A DNA stretch of 35,254 nt from Granulicatella adiacens (GCA_018364485.1 JAGZLX010000009.1:1-35254); one strand, 5' to 3'; numbered from the stretch's first letter, positions 25,074 to 33,783 are shown. Made by a program: numbers and translations. Notes: generated by a model not told the origin, from the sequence alone.

Positions 25074-26363
25074 ATGGATTTCGAATTCGATACAAATTTA
25101 GATGGCGCAGTCATTAAAGTCATTGGTGTTGGTGGTGCTGGTAACAACGCTGTTAACCGTATGATTTCAGAAGGAGTACAAGGTGTAGAGTTCATCGTAG
25201 CCAACACAGATACTCAAGCATTAAGAAACTCAGAAGCAGAAACTAAAATTCAATTAGGACCAAAACTTACTAAAGGTTTAGGTGCAGGTTCATTACCTGA
25301 AATCGGTCTTAAAGCAGCTGAAGAAAGTGAAGAACAAATTCGCGAAGCTTTAGTTGGAGCAGACTTAATCTTCGTTACTGCTGGTATGGGTGGCGGTACT
25401 GGTACAGGTGCTGCACCAGTTGTTGCTCGTATTGCGAAAGAATTAGGCGCATTAACAGTGGGTGTTGTTACACGTCCATTTAGCTTCGAAGGACCAAAAC
25501 GTGGTCGCTACGCTGCAGAAGGTGTTGCACAATTAAAAGCAAACGTAGATACATTAGTAACAATTTCAAACAACCGTTTATTAGAAATCGTTGATAAAAA
25601 GACTCCTATGTTAGAAGCTTTCCGTGAAGCAGATAACGTATTACGTCAAGGGGTTCAAGGGATCTCTGACTTAATCACTGCACCAGGTTACGTAAACTTG
25701 GACTTCGCTGACGTGAAGACAGTGATGAAAGATCAAGGTTCAGCATTAATGGGTATTGGTGTTGCAAGTGGTGAAAACCGTACTGCAGAAGCTACGAAGA
25801 AAGCTATTTCTTCTCCATTATTAGAAGTATCTATCGATGGAGCAGAACAAATCCTATTAAACATCACTGGTGGATCTGACTTAACATTATTCGAAGCACA
25901 AGATGCTTCTGATATCGTTGCAGCAGCTTCAACAAGTGAAGTAAACATTATCTTCGGTACTTCAATCAACGAAAACTTAGGCGATGAAGTGATCGTTACT
26001 GTTATCGCTACAGGTATCGATGAGGAGCGTAAGCACGAAAAAAAGTCAGCAACGCGCGCTAGTCGTTCACCATTCGCGAATAGCACAGCAACTCGTAAAG
26101 ATTTAGGAAATAACCCTCAAACTTTCCAAGAAAAACAAGTTCCTTCAAAACCACAACCAGTGGAAGAAAAGAAACCTGAGAAAGATTTATTTGGAGACTG
26201 GGATATCCGTCGCGAAACAACTGTACGTGAAACTACTTCTTCAAAAGAAGCTGATTCACCATTCGCTCAAAGTAACTTCGTAGAAGCTCCAGTTGAGCCA
26301 AAACAAACTGAAAATGATGGATTAGATACTCCGCCATTCTTCAGAAAAAGAAACAGAAATTAA
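25074..26363 (+). CDS. ftsZ: Cell division protein FtsZ
   Basis: The 429-residue tubulin homologue forms the Z ring. The GTP-binding tubulin signature GGGTGTG is at 106-112, and KVIGVGGAGNNAVNRM lies near 15-30. A variable linker (about 320-410) ends in the conserved C-terminal peptide DTPPFFRKRNRN, which binds FtsA and SepF. CAAGGAGG precedes the ATG. Its TAA overlaps the start of the next gene. Confidence 0.98.
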   Translation: MDFEFDTNLDGAVIKVIGVGGAGNNAVNRMISEGVQGVEFIVANTDTQALRNSEAETKIQLGPKLTKGLGAGSLPEIGLKAAEESEEQIREALVGADLIFVTAGMGGGTGTGAAPVVARIAKELGALTVGVVTRPFSFEGPKRGRYAAEGVAQLKANVDTLVTISNNRLLEIVDKKTPMLEAFREADNVLRQGVQGISDLITAPGYVNLDFADVKTVMKDQGSALMGIGVASGENRTAEATKKAISSPLLEVSIDGAEQILLNITGGSDLTLFEAQDASDIVAAASTSEVNIIFGTSINENLGDEVIVTVIATGIDEERKHEKKSATRASRSPFANSTATRKDLGNNPQTFQEKQVPSKPQPVEEKKPEKDLFGDWDIRRETTVRETTSSKEADSPFAQSNFVEAPVEPKQTENDGLDTPPFFRKRNRN

Positions 26364-27058
26364 TGAGTATCATTAAACAGAATGTAAGTCGTATTATGAA
26401 CTTGGTTGCATCTTCTTGTAACCAAGTTCATAGACTATCTACGGAAGTTTGTCCGATTGTTGTAACGAAAAATCGTACCGCTCGCGAGGTTCAAGAAATG
26501 TACGATTTAGGATTTCGACATTTTGCGGAGAATCGTGTCGAAAAGCTATTAGAACGACAAGAACAATTTCCACATGAGGATAACATCTGGCATTTAATCG
26601 GGCCACTCCAAAAGCGAAAAGTGAAGCAAGTTGTAAATCGAATCGATTTATTTCATGCGATAGATCGCCTTTCAATCATGGATGAGATTGAAAAACGTCT
26701 CGAGCACCCATTAGATTGTATGCTAGAAATTAACGTTTCTGGGGAAGAGTCTAAGCATGGATTCACACCCGAAGAGGCACTGGATGCTTATAGAGCAAGC
26801 GAGCGATATGAAAAGATTCGTGTTGTTGGCTTGATGACGATGGCACCATTTGACGCAAGCGATGAAGAAATTCGCTTCTTTTTTTCGCGTTTAGCACAAA
26901 TTGCTAAAGATATCGAGATAGAAGAAGGGTTAGAAGCTCCTTTATTCCTCAGTATGGGGATGAGTGGAGATTTTGAGGCTGCGATTGAATGTGGTGCAAC
27001 GCATATTCGAATTGGTACAAGCTGGTTTGAAAGGGAGGAAGACGAATGGGATTCATGA
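26363..27058 (+). CDS. ylmE: YggS family PLP homeostasis protein (YlmE)
   Basis: The 231-residue protein is a single alanine-racemase-like barrel that binds pyridoxal phosphate, with the expected lysine K36 in CPIVVTKNRT, HFAENRVEKL near 52-61, WHLIGPLQKRKV near 77-88, and the phosphate-binding IRIGTSWF near the end. Members keep vitamin B6 and amino acid pools balanced. The start overlaps the ftsZ stop by one base (TAATG); the 3' end overlaps sepF by 13 bases. The position after ftsZ is standard in Gram-positives. Confidence 0.93.
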   Translation: MSIIKQNVSRIMNLVASSCNQVHRLSTEVCPIVVTKNRTAREVQEMYDLGFRHFAENRVEKLLERQEQFPHEDNIWHLIGPLQKRKVKQVVNRIDLFHAIDRLSIMDEIEKRLEHPLDCMLEINVSGEESKHGFTPEEALDAYRASERYEKIRVVGLMTMAPFDASDEEIRFFFSRLAQIAKDIEIEEGLEAPLFLSMGMSGDFEAAIECGATHIRIGTSWFEREEDEWDS

Positions 27059-27492
27059 ATAGTTTAAAAAACTTCTTAAGTCCAGAAGATCACTACTACG
27101 AAGAGGAAGAACAAATGGATTACTATGAAGAGCCTGTAGCACAGTCAGCTCCAGAAACTCGTTCTAGAAATACGTCAAATGTTGTTCCATTCCAAAGTCC
27201 TGGAGTAAAGAAAACTTCTAAGATTTACGTGATGGAACCAAGTGTGTATTCTGAAGCAGAACGCATTGCTGATGCTCTTTTAAAGGGAGAAGCAGTGCTC
27301 GTTAACTTTAAACGTATGGAACCAAAAGATGCCAAACGCGTCATTGATTTTGTAGTCGGTGTGGCGTATGCTATTAATGGAGATGTACAAAAGGTGAGAG
27401 ATGAAATTTTTATCTGTTCGCCTGCGAATTTCCAAGTACAAGGAAATTTTGATGACGAGATGGTTGAAACATTCCGTCATAGCGAATTTTAG
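27046..27492 (+). CDS. sepF: Cell division protein SepF
   Basis: The 148-residue protein begins with an amphipathic membrane-binding helix (MGFMNSLKNFLS), followed by an acidic tyrosine-rich linker and the SepF core domain from about residue 62 (KIYVMEPSVYSEAERIADAL, then DFVVGVAYAINGD). SepF forms rings that bind the FtsZ tail and act as a second membrane anchor. GGGAGGAAG lies upstream, within ylmE. Confidence 0.96.
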   Translation: MGFMNSLKNFLSPEDHYYEEEEQMDYYEEPVAQSAPETRSRNTSNVVPFQSPGVKKTSKIYVMEPSVYSEAERIADALLKGEAVLVNFKRMEPKDAKRVIDFVVGVAYAINGDVQKVRDEIFICSPANFQVQGNFDDEMVETFRHSEF

Positions 27493-27506
27493 AGGAGTGT
27501 AACTTA

Positions 27507-27773
27507 GTGGGTTTAGAAATTATTAGACTGATAACAACAGTAGCAGGGGTTTATCAAGTTATGCTAATCCTATATGGATTAAATATTTATTGGAGATTAT
27601 ATCTTCCAATGTTCTTAGCGGACTTATTAGATGCTTGTTGCCGTCCGTATGTATCGTTATTCAAAGATGTACGATTTGGAAAATATAGTTTAGCCTTAGT
27701 AACGTCTATTTTAACGATTTACGTTGCTGCAGCAGTATTAGTATTTATTGTCGCAAAAATTTTTGGAGTATAA
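27507..27773 (+). CDS. yggT: YggT family membrane protein (YlmG)
   Basis: The 88-residue protein has two membrane helices, one at each end, with a conserved central loop. Family members affect envelope or thylakoid organisation; a molecular role is not settled. The GTG start follows AGAGGAG. It lies between sepF and ylmH as in most Firmicutes. Confidence 0.9.
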   Translation: MGLEIIRLITTVAGVYQVMLILYGLNIYWRLYLPMFLADLLDACCRPYVSLFKDVRFGKYSLALVTSILTIYVAAAVLVFIVAKIFGV

Positions 27774-27776
27774 AAA

Positions 27777-28568
27777 ATGGGAAATGGTGTTGAACAACAT
27801 TTTAGAAAAGAAGAATACTCTTTTCTAAAACAAGTGGAAGAATGGGTAGAAGAAGTACGTTTGCAGTACGCGCCTGTATTGACGAATTATCTTGATCCGC
27901 GCCAACAGTTTATTGTGGAGGCGATTGTAGGTCAATATGACGATGTTCGTTATTATTTTGATGGCGGGTATATTGATGCTGAACGGAAACGTTGTATGAT
28001 TTGTCCGGAATATTATGAGCCAACATCAGAGGATTTCGAAAATGCTCTATTTCATATTCAATATCCGAAGAAATTTGCGACACTTGGGCATGGAAAGATT
28101 CTAGGGTCACTGATGAGCCTTGGCTTTGACCGTAGCTTGATTGGCGATATTATTTCAAACGGAGAAGACTGGCAATTATTCTGCGCTCAAAATATGAAGG
28201 AATATATCAGACAACAGTTAGAAAAGATTGGGAAAGTGGCTGTCCGACTTGAAGAAGTCGACTATACGAAGTTGATTGTACCGGTGGATCATTGGACTGC
28301 GGTACAAACAGTCGTTAGTTCGCTTCGACTCGATACGGTGATTGCTTCCGTATTTAATGTGTCAAGACAGCGTTCAAAAGAAATGATTGAAAGTGGTAAA
28401 GTAAAGGTGAACTGGACTGAAGAGAACAGACCTGACTTTATGCTGGAAATTTTAGATATTGTATCTATTCGTGGATACGGTCGCCTTCAAATTCAAAAGA
28501 TTGAAGGGCGTACAAAGAAAGATAAGATTAAAGTAGAACTAGGATTACTAGAAAAGAATAAAAAATAA
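27777..28568 (+). CDS. ylmH: S4-domain RNA-binding protein YlmH
   Basis: The 263-residue protein has an N-terminal YlmH domain (with CPEYYEPTSEDFENAL near 77-92) and a C-terminal S4 RNA-binding domain (LRLDTVIASVFNVSRQRSKE near 182-201, then VKVNW). YlmH of Bacillus binds stalled 50S-peptidyl-tRNA complexes in ribosome rescue. It is spaced three bases from yggT and shows a weak ribosome binding site (GGAG near 27766), so coupling is likely. Confidence 0.93.
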   Translation: MGNGVEQHFRKEEYSFLKQVEEWVEEVRLQYAPVLTNYLDPRQQFIVEAIVGQYDDVRYYFDGGYIDAERKRCMICPEYYEPTSEDFENALFHIQYPKKFATLGHGKILGSLMSLGFDRSLIGDIISNGEDWQLFCAQNMKEYIRQQLEKIGKVAVRLEEVDYTKLIVPVDHWTAVQTVVSSLRLDTVIASVFNVSRQRSKEMIESGKVKVNWTEENRPDFMLEILDIVSIRGYGRLQIQKIEGRTKKDKIKVELGLLEKNKK

Positions 28569-28581
28569 AGGAGATTTTTCA

Positions 28582-29136
28582 ATGGCTATTACACCAAACG
28601 ATATTCATAACAAAGATTTTTCAACAAAATTCAAAGGCTTCGATCCTGAAGAAGTAAATGACTTCTTGGAAGAAGTGAAGAAAGAATTAGAAACATTAAT
28701 TCGCGATAATAAAGATTTAGAAAAACGCGTCAAATTCAACGAAGAAAAAGTAGAATACTTTAATTCGATTCAAGAAACATTGAATAAATCAATCCTTGTT
28801 GCCCAAGAAGCAGCAGATCGTCTTCGCGAAAACGCACGTAAAGACGCTGAAATCATCGTGTTTGAAGCTGAAAAAGCAGCACAAGCAATGTTGAGAGAAG
28901 CAGCTGAAAAAGCAACAGATATTAACCGTGAAACAGATTTAATTAAGAAAGAAACACGTATTTTCCGTCAACGTCTTCAAATCTTAACACAAACACAATT
29001 AGACATGATTAAAAACGAAGAGTGGGATATCGTATTAAATACACCAACTCACATCGAAGTGACACCACCATCTCTTGATGCTATTATCAAAGATCGTGTA
29101 AAAAAATCTGAAAACGAAGAATCAAAAGAACAATAA
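28582..29136 (+). CDS. divIVA: Septum site/polar protein DivIVA
   Basis: The 184-residue protein has the DivIVA N-terminal membrane-binding domain (ITPNDIHNKDFSTKFKGF, with FDPEEVNDFLEEV) followed by a long parallel coiled coil and an acidic tail. It senses curved membrane at the septum and poles. AAAGGAG precedes the ATG. It closes the dcw cluster, as is usual, but without ileS directly after. Confidence 0.96.
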   Translation: MAITPNDIHNKDFSTKFKGFDPEEVNDFLEEVKKELETLIRDNKDLEKRVKFNEEKVEYFNSIQETLNKSILVAQEAADRLRENARKDAEIIVFEAEKAAQAMLREAAEKATDINRETDLIKKETRIFRQRLQILTQTQLDMIKNEEWDIVLNTPTHIEVTPPSLDAIIKDRVKKSENEESKEQ

Positions 29137-29142
29137 TCATTG

Positions 29143-29166
29143 AAGGGGACACTGGTCTCCTTTTTT
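29143..29166 (+). terminator. Terminator after divIVA
   Basis: AAGGGGAC (29143-29150) pairs with GTCTCCTT (29155-29162, one G-T), followed by T to 29166. It ends only 19 bases before the next start codon. Confidence 0.8.
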
Positions 29167-29185
29167 GATAGGAAGAGGAATGAAT

Positions 29186-29563
29186 ATGGACTTTACAGTC
29201 ACTGAAGCAGCAAAAACAAAATTGGACGCCATGTTACAAGAGCGCGGCTTAACAGATGTGTTCTTTGTCATGGATTATGTTGATGGAGATAGCCCTTTTT
29301 ATGAAGGGATGGTTGGATGCCATTGCCAAGTGTACGATAAATATCATTTAGTGGTATTAAAAAAAGAGCAAAATGAGATTCTGCCTCCAAAGTATGACCA
29401 AATTTTTGAGACAAATATTGGGGAAATGGCTTTTGCAAGTCACTATGCGATGATGTTTGATCAGCATAATGTCATTGATTATAGCGTGGATAAATACGGT
29501 TTCTACATAAAGAGTGAAGCAGGTATTTTATCGATGCAACTGAATATTGATTTTGTTGGCTAG
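29186..29563 (+). CDS. HesB-like (Fe-S biosynthesis fold) small protein
   Basis: The 125-residue protein begins MDFTVTEAAKTKLDAML, typical of the HesB/IscA-like fold. The three conserved cysteines of true A-type carriers are not in their usual places (only GCHC near 45-48), so a role in iron-sulfur assembly is doubtful; many such proteins in Lactobacillales are of unknown function. The ATG at 29186 has GAGG seven bases upstream; ATG at 29180 is an alternative, and a TTG at 29165 lies in the preceding terminator. Confidence 0.7.
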   Translation: MDFTVTEAAKTKLDAMLQERGLTDVFFVMDYVDGDSPFYEGMVGCHCQVYDKYHLVVLKKEQNEILPPKYDQIFETNIGEMAFASHYAMMFDQHNVIDYSVDKYGFYIKSEAGILSMQLNIDFVG

Positions 29564-29593
29564 GGAAGAGAATTACTTCCCTAGTCTTTTTTT
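29560..29593 (+). terminator. Terminator after the HesB-like gene
   Basis: CTAGGGAAG (29560-29568) pairs with CTTCCCTAG (29576-29584), then TCTTTTTTT. The stem includes the stop codon of the gene. Confidence 0.93.
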
Positions 29594-29615
29594 ATGTCCT
29601 TAAACATTTCTTTAC

Positions 29616-29637
29616 CACTAAAAACTTGCAGTTAGTG
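29616..29637. promoter_or_regulatory. Candidate operator of the choline operon
   Basis: CACTAA (29616-29621) and TTAGTG (29632-29637) form a 6-bp inverted repeat with a 10-bp centre that contains the -35 element. A protein bound here would block the promoter. A further ACTAA lies at 29652-29656 across the -10. The N-terminal winged helix of the first gene is the obvious candidate to bind it; that is inference. Confidence 0.5.
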
Positions 29638-29654
29638 ACGAAACAAAGTATACT
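29626..29654 (+). promoter_or_regulatory. Promoter of the choline operon
   Basis: TTGCAG (29626-29631) and TATACT (29649-29654) have a 17-bp spacer; transcription should start near 29661. This rules out the in-frame TTG at 29626 as a start codon. Confidence 0.8.
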
Positions 29655-29688
29655 AATGCTGTTCACAAAAATACGAGAGGTAAATATT

Positions 29689-31446
29689 ATGAACAAAACA
29701 AATCTCGATTTACTAAAACTTATTAAACAACAAGATATTCAAAATCAAAGAGAATTAGCAGAGCTTTCAGGCTATTCGCTTGGTCTCGTGAATCGTGAAT
29801 TAAAACGACTCAGAGAACTTGAACTTGTGGATGCTAAATTCAATCTAACAAGTAAAGCAAAGGCACTTTTTAAGAAAAATAAACCAAAGAATGCTGTTAT
29901 TTTGGCTGCAGGATTTGGAATGCGTATGGTTCCAATCAATACTGAAACGCCAAAAGGGCTTCTTGAAGTGAAGAAAGAGCCGCTGATTGAACGATTAATT
30001 AAGCAACTACAAGAAGTAGGAATTACGGACATTACGGTAGTCGTTGGTTTTATGAAAGAGCAATACGAGTACTTAATGGATGATTACCAAGTGAAACTCG
30101 CCGTGAATAGAGACTATGCAACAAAAAATAATTTCTATTCATTACAACGCGTTGCAGAAATTCTAGGCAATACGTATATCGTTCCTTGTGACTTATGGTG
30201 TAAGGAATCTCCATTTGATACAGATGAATTGTATTCTTGGTATTTACTTGGCGAAGAAGAGGTAGAACAAAGCTTCTTTAGAGTGAATAAGAAACAAGAA
30301 ATCATTACAAGTGATAAAAGAGGAAAAGGGAACCGTCCATACGGCATCTGTTATTTAACAGAAAAAGACGCTAAAGCAGTGACAAAACAATTAAACGCTG
30401 CAGCTGCAGAAGAAAGACATGAGAAGTCATTCTGGGAAGTAACGCTTGAAGATGAGAATAGAAAATATACGGTGTATCCAAAATTAATGGATGATGCAAC
30501 CGTCTTTGAAATCAACACGTATGAACAACTTCGTGAACTCGATAAATCCTCTTCACACTTAGAAACGGATGCCTTGCAGCAAATCTCGAAGGCACTCGAT
30601 GTTCAGTTGGACGAAATCGTCAATATCGAAGTATTGAAAAAAGGGATGACGAATCGTAGCTTCCTATTTACTTGTAAGGGTCAAAAATACATTATGCGTA
30701 TTCCAGGCGAGGGAACAGACTATCTCATTAATCGTAAGGAAGAAGCAGATGTGTATAGCGTTCTAGAAGGTAAGCAAATTTGCGATGATGTGGTGTATAT
30801 GAATCCAGACAATGGATATAAGATTACGTCGTATCTGGAAGGAGCGCGTTCATGCGATAGCACGAATAAAAAAGACTTACAGCGCTGTATGGCAAAATTA
30901 CGCGAGTTCCATCAGTCAAAATTAAAAGTGAAGCATACTTTCGATCCATTTAAGCAAATTGAGTTTTATCAAAGCTTGTGGAATGGTCAATCTTCTTATT
31001 ATAAAGACCATGCTGAAATTCAGAAGAAGATTCTTGGGCTAAAGAGCTTCGTTGAAAAATATAAAGCAGAGTCCGTATTAAGCCATATCGATTCAGTCTA
31101 TGACAACTTCCTATTTACAAAAGAAGGAGATATTCGTCTGATTGACTGGGAATACGCTGGAATGCAAGACCCGCATATTGATATTGCGATGTTTTGTATT
31201 TATGCAGGATATGACCGCAAGCAGGCAGATGCACTCATCGATCTTTATTTCGAAGGAAAATGCGAGAAGATGACACGTGTAAAAATCTATGCGTATATTG
31301 CGATTAGCGGGATGCTGTGGAGTAACTGGTGCGAGTACAAACGTACACTCGGCGTTGACTTTGGTGAGTACTCATTAATGCAATACCGTTATGCCAAAGA
31401 TTTCTACCGCATTGTGCAAGAAGAATTAGCAAAAGAGGAAAAATAA
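29689..31446 (+). CDS. Trifunctional fusion: winged HTH + LicC-like cytidylyltransferase + LicA-like choline kinase
   Basis: The 585-residue protein has three parts. Residues 1-60 form a winged helix-turn-helix (QRELAELSGYSLGLVNRELK as recognition region). Residues about 67-290 are a nucleotidyltransferase with AAGFGMRMVP (73-82), PK (88-89) and NNFYSLQRV, as in phosphocholine cytidylyltransferase LicC. Residues about 300-585 are a choline/ethanolamine kinase domain with HIDSVYDN (466-473, the HxDxxxxN catalytic loop) and IDWEYAGMQDP from 485. It should phosphorylate choline and form CDP-choline in one polypeptide. The start at 29689 follows GAGAGG and lies downstream of the promoter. Its stop overlaps the next start (TAATG). 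The exact substrate (choline or ethanolamine) cannot be proved from sequence. Confidence 0.88.
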   Translation: MNKTNLDLLKLIKQQDIQNQRELAELSGYSLGLVNRELKRLRELELVDAKFNLTSKAKALFKKNKPKNAVILAAGFGMRMVPINTETPKGLLEVKKEPLIERLIKQLQEVGITDITVVVGFMKEQYEYLMDDYQVKLAVNRDYATKNNFYSLQRVAEILGNTYIVPCDLWCKESPFDTDELYSWYLLGEEEVEQSFFRVNKKQEIITSDKRGKGNRPYGICYLTEKDAKAVTKQLNAAAAEERHEKSFWEVTLEDENRKYTVYPKLMDDATVFEINTYEQLRELDKSSSHLETDALQQISKALDVQLDEIVNIEVLKKGMTNRSFLFTCKGQKYIMRIPGEGTDYLINRKEEADVYSVLEGKQICDDVVYMNPDNGYKITSYLEGARSCDSTNKKDLQRCMAKLREFHQSKLKVKHTFDPFKQIEFYQSLWNGQSSYYKDHAEIQKKILGLKSFVEKYKAESVLSHIDSVYDNFLFTKEGDIRLIDWEYAGMQDPHIDIAMFCIYAGYDRKQADALIDLYFEGKCEKMTRVKIYAYIAISGMLWSNWCEYKRTLGVDFGEYSLMQYRYAKDFYRIVQEELAKEEK

Positions 31447-32180
31447 TGACAAATACAGTAAAACGAGCGATTATCATGGCTGCGGGTAAAGGGACAAGAA
31501 TGCGCCCGATTACAAATACCATTCCAAAACCGCTTGTAAAAGTAAATGGGAAACGAATGATTGACACCGTTATTGGTGCGCTTCATGAACAAGGAATCCA
31601 TGAAATTTATGTCGTAGTAGGGTATTTAAAAGAGAAGTTTGCTGAACTTAAAGCAGACTATCCAGAAATTAACATTGTTGAAAATCCATATTTCGATGTT
31701 GCAAACAATATTTCATCACTGTATGTAGTTCGTGATCATTTAGAAGAAGTGATTATTTTAGATGGCGACCAATTAATCTACAACAGTGAAATTCTACATC
31801 CAGAGTTTACACGTTCAGGATATGCGTGTATTCCAGTAGAAAACGGAACTGATGAATGGTTGATGCAAGTGGATGACAACGGTGTCGTTACAAGCTGTAG
31901 CCGTACAGGTGGTCAAAAGGGATGGCAGTTATTTAGCATTTCTCGTTGGACGAAAGAAGACGGGCAACAGTTAAAACGTCATCTTGAGATCGAATTTGAA
32001 GAAAAGAAAAACCATGATAATTATTGGGATGATGTGGCAATGTTCTGTTACCCAGAAGAATATGAAATGGGTATTTACCCAATGCAAGAAGGGGATATCG
32101 TTGAAATCGATAGCCTTGAAGAATTAGTAGCAGTAGATGACTCTTACAAGAGTGTTCTAGAGGAGGCAAATCATGAATAA
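31446..32180 (+). CDS. licC: LicC-like phosphocholine cytidylyltransferase
   Basis: The 244-residue nucleotidyltransferase has AAGKGTRMRP at 12-21, PKPL at 27-30, ANNISSLYVV near 93-102, an acidic metal site DGDQ near 110-113, YWDDVAMF near 194-201, and EIDSLEEL near 220-227. Streptococcal LicC, as I recall it, has corresponding YWD and EIDS blocks. It would make CDP-choline from CTP and phosphocholine. It differs clearly from the LicC-like domain of the preceding fusion, so the operon encodes two such activities. It overlaps the previous gene by one base and the transporter gene by eight. Confidence 0.82.
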   Translation: MTNTVKRAIIMAAGKGTRMRPITNTIPKPLVKVNGKRMIDTVIGALHEQGIHEIYVVVGYLKEKFAELKADYPEINIVENPYFDVANNISSLYVVRDHLEEVIILDGDQLIYNSEILHPEFTRSGYACIPVENGTDEWLMQVDDNGVVTSCSRTGGQKGWQLFSISRWTKEDGQQLKRHLEIEFEEKKNHDNYWDDVAMFCYPEEYEMGIYPMQEGDIVEIDSLEELVAVDDSYKSVLEEANHE

Positions 32181-33699
32181 TGAAGTAGAAAAGAAAAATC
32201 TTCGCGACGAGATTGACTGGGTCGCAACGCTTGTACCGCTATTTGGAGTAGTCGTTTTAGGAATTCTCTTTATGATATTTCCAGATGCCAGTTCAGCGGT
32301 TCTAGAAGGCGTTCGTAGTTTTCTAGGCGACCAATTCAGTATTTACTACGCTATGCTTGCGGTGGGTGTTTTCCTTTGTAGTGTGTATGTGGCTTTTTCA
32401 AAATACGGCAAAATCGTTCTTGGTGGCGAAGATAGTGAAGTCGAATATTCCAACTTTAAATGGGGTGTGATGATTTTTACGTCTACGATGGCAGCGGATA
32501 TTGTGTTCTATGCGATGATCGAATGGGCATTATACGCACAAGAATCTTATCTTGGCGAACTCGGTAGCGTGCAAAAATGGGCGTCCACATTCCCATTATT
32601 CCACTGGGGACCAATCGCATGGAGCTTCTACATCATGCTTGCGGTGGCCTTTGGATTTATGTTGCATAATCGTAAAGTAGAGAAACAAAAATTCTCTGAA
32701 GCTTGTCGTCCACTTCTTGGAGACAAAGTTGACGGTTGGATGGGGAAAACCATCGACTTGATTGCCATCTTCGCGTTAATCGCGGGTACTGCTACAACAT
32801 TCTCGCTAGCAACACCGCTTCTTTCAGCGGCGATGAGCCAAGTGTTTGGGATTCATAATTCGAAGATTATCACAATTGTAGTATTATTATTAATCGCAGC
32901 CGTATATACAAGTACTGTAATGCTTGGAATGGACGCCGTTTCTAAACTAGCGGCCATCTGTACGTATTTATTCTTTGCCTTACTAGGATACTTCTTATTC
33001 TTCGGTGGAGAAACAGTGTACATTTTAGAAACAGGGTTTAGCGCAATTGGGAACCTTGTCCAAAACTTTATCGGAATGTCTACGTGGCTTGATCCGCTTC
33101 GTGAAACAAGCTTCCCACAAAAATGGACAATCTATTATTGGTCTTATTGGATGGTTTGGTGTGTGGCTACACCGTTCTTTATCGGTAGTATTTCAAAAGG
33201 ACGTACCGTTAAAAACACTGTTCTTGGTGGATACGCATGGGGGATTGCTGGGACATTTACGGCGTTTATCATCCTTGGAAACTATGGCTTAGCGCAACAG
33301 TTAAAACATGGCTTGGATATTACTGGTATTCTAAGTAATAACGCAGATTATGCGGCAGCTATTTTGAAAATTTTTGATACCATGCCTTTAGCTAACATTG
33401 GATTATTATTACTGGCTGTAACGATGATTGCGTTCTATGCGACAACATTCGATGCTTTAACTCTAGTGGTATCTGCTTATTCATACAAAGAATTAGAGCA
33501 TACGCACGGCAGTGATAAACGTGTCCGCATGTTCTGGTCACTCGTATTTATCTTGTTCCCAATTGCATTGATTTTCTCAGAAAACTCAATGTATAACTTA
33601 CAATCCGTTGCGATTATCGCGGCACTTCCAATTGGGATTATTATTGTCATGATTATTGCTAGCTTCTTTAAGGACGCGAAGGACTATTTGAAATCGTAA
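32173..33699 (+). CDS. BCCT family transporter (choline/betaine/carnitine type)
   Basis: The 508-residue protein has about 12 membrane helices and the BCCT signatures: FHWGPIAWSFYIML near 137-150 (the substrate-site tryptophan helix) and the long motif with YYWSYWMVW and PFFIGSISKGRT near 317-340. BCCT carriers import quaternary ammonium compounds with sodium or protons. Its operon mates make choline the likely cargo, replacing the LicB permease of pneumococcal lic loci; LicB belongs to a different family. GGAGG lies upstream within licC. No long regulatory C-terminal tail, as in osmosensing BetP, is present, which fits a nutrient rather than an osmotic role. Confidence 0.88.
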   Translation: MNNEVEKKNLRDEIDWVATLVPLFGVVVLGILFMIFPDASSAVLEGVRSFLGDQFSIYYAMLAVGVFLCSVYVAFSKYGKIVLGGEDSEVEYSNFKWGVMIFTSTMAADIVFYAMIEWALYAQESYLGELGSVQKWASTFPLFHWGPIAWSFYIMLAVAFGFMLHNRKVEKQKFSEACRPLLGDKVDGWMGKTIDLIAIFALIAGTATTFSLATPLLSAAMSQVFGIHNSKIITIVVLLLIAAVYTSTVMLGMDAVSKLAAICTYLFFALLGYFLFFGGETVYILETGFSAIGNLVQNFIGMSTWLDPLRETSFPQKWTIYYWSYWMVWCVATPFFIGSISKGRTVKNTVLGGYAWGIAGTFTAFIILGNYGLAQQLKHGLDITGILSNNADYAAAILKIFDTMPLANIGLLLLAVTMIAFYATTFDALTLVVSAYSYKELEHTHGSDKRVRMFWSLVFILFPIALIFSENSMYNLQSVAIIAALPIGIIIVMIIASFFKDAKDYLKS

Positions 33700-33757
33700 T
33701 TGGACAATGACTATGAATCTATTACGGATTTAGAAATAGTAGCGGTAATGGGATACC

Positions 33758-33783
33758 GGTGCAAGCCTTGGTCTTGCACCTTT
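33758..33783 (+). terminator. Possible terminator of the choline operon
   Basis: GGTGCAAG (33758-33765) pairs perfectly with CTTGCACC (33773-33780), but only three T follow. It lies inside the larger inverted-repeat structure. Confidence 0.5.
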
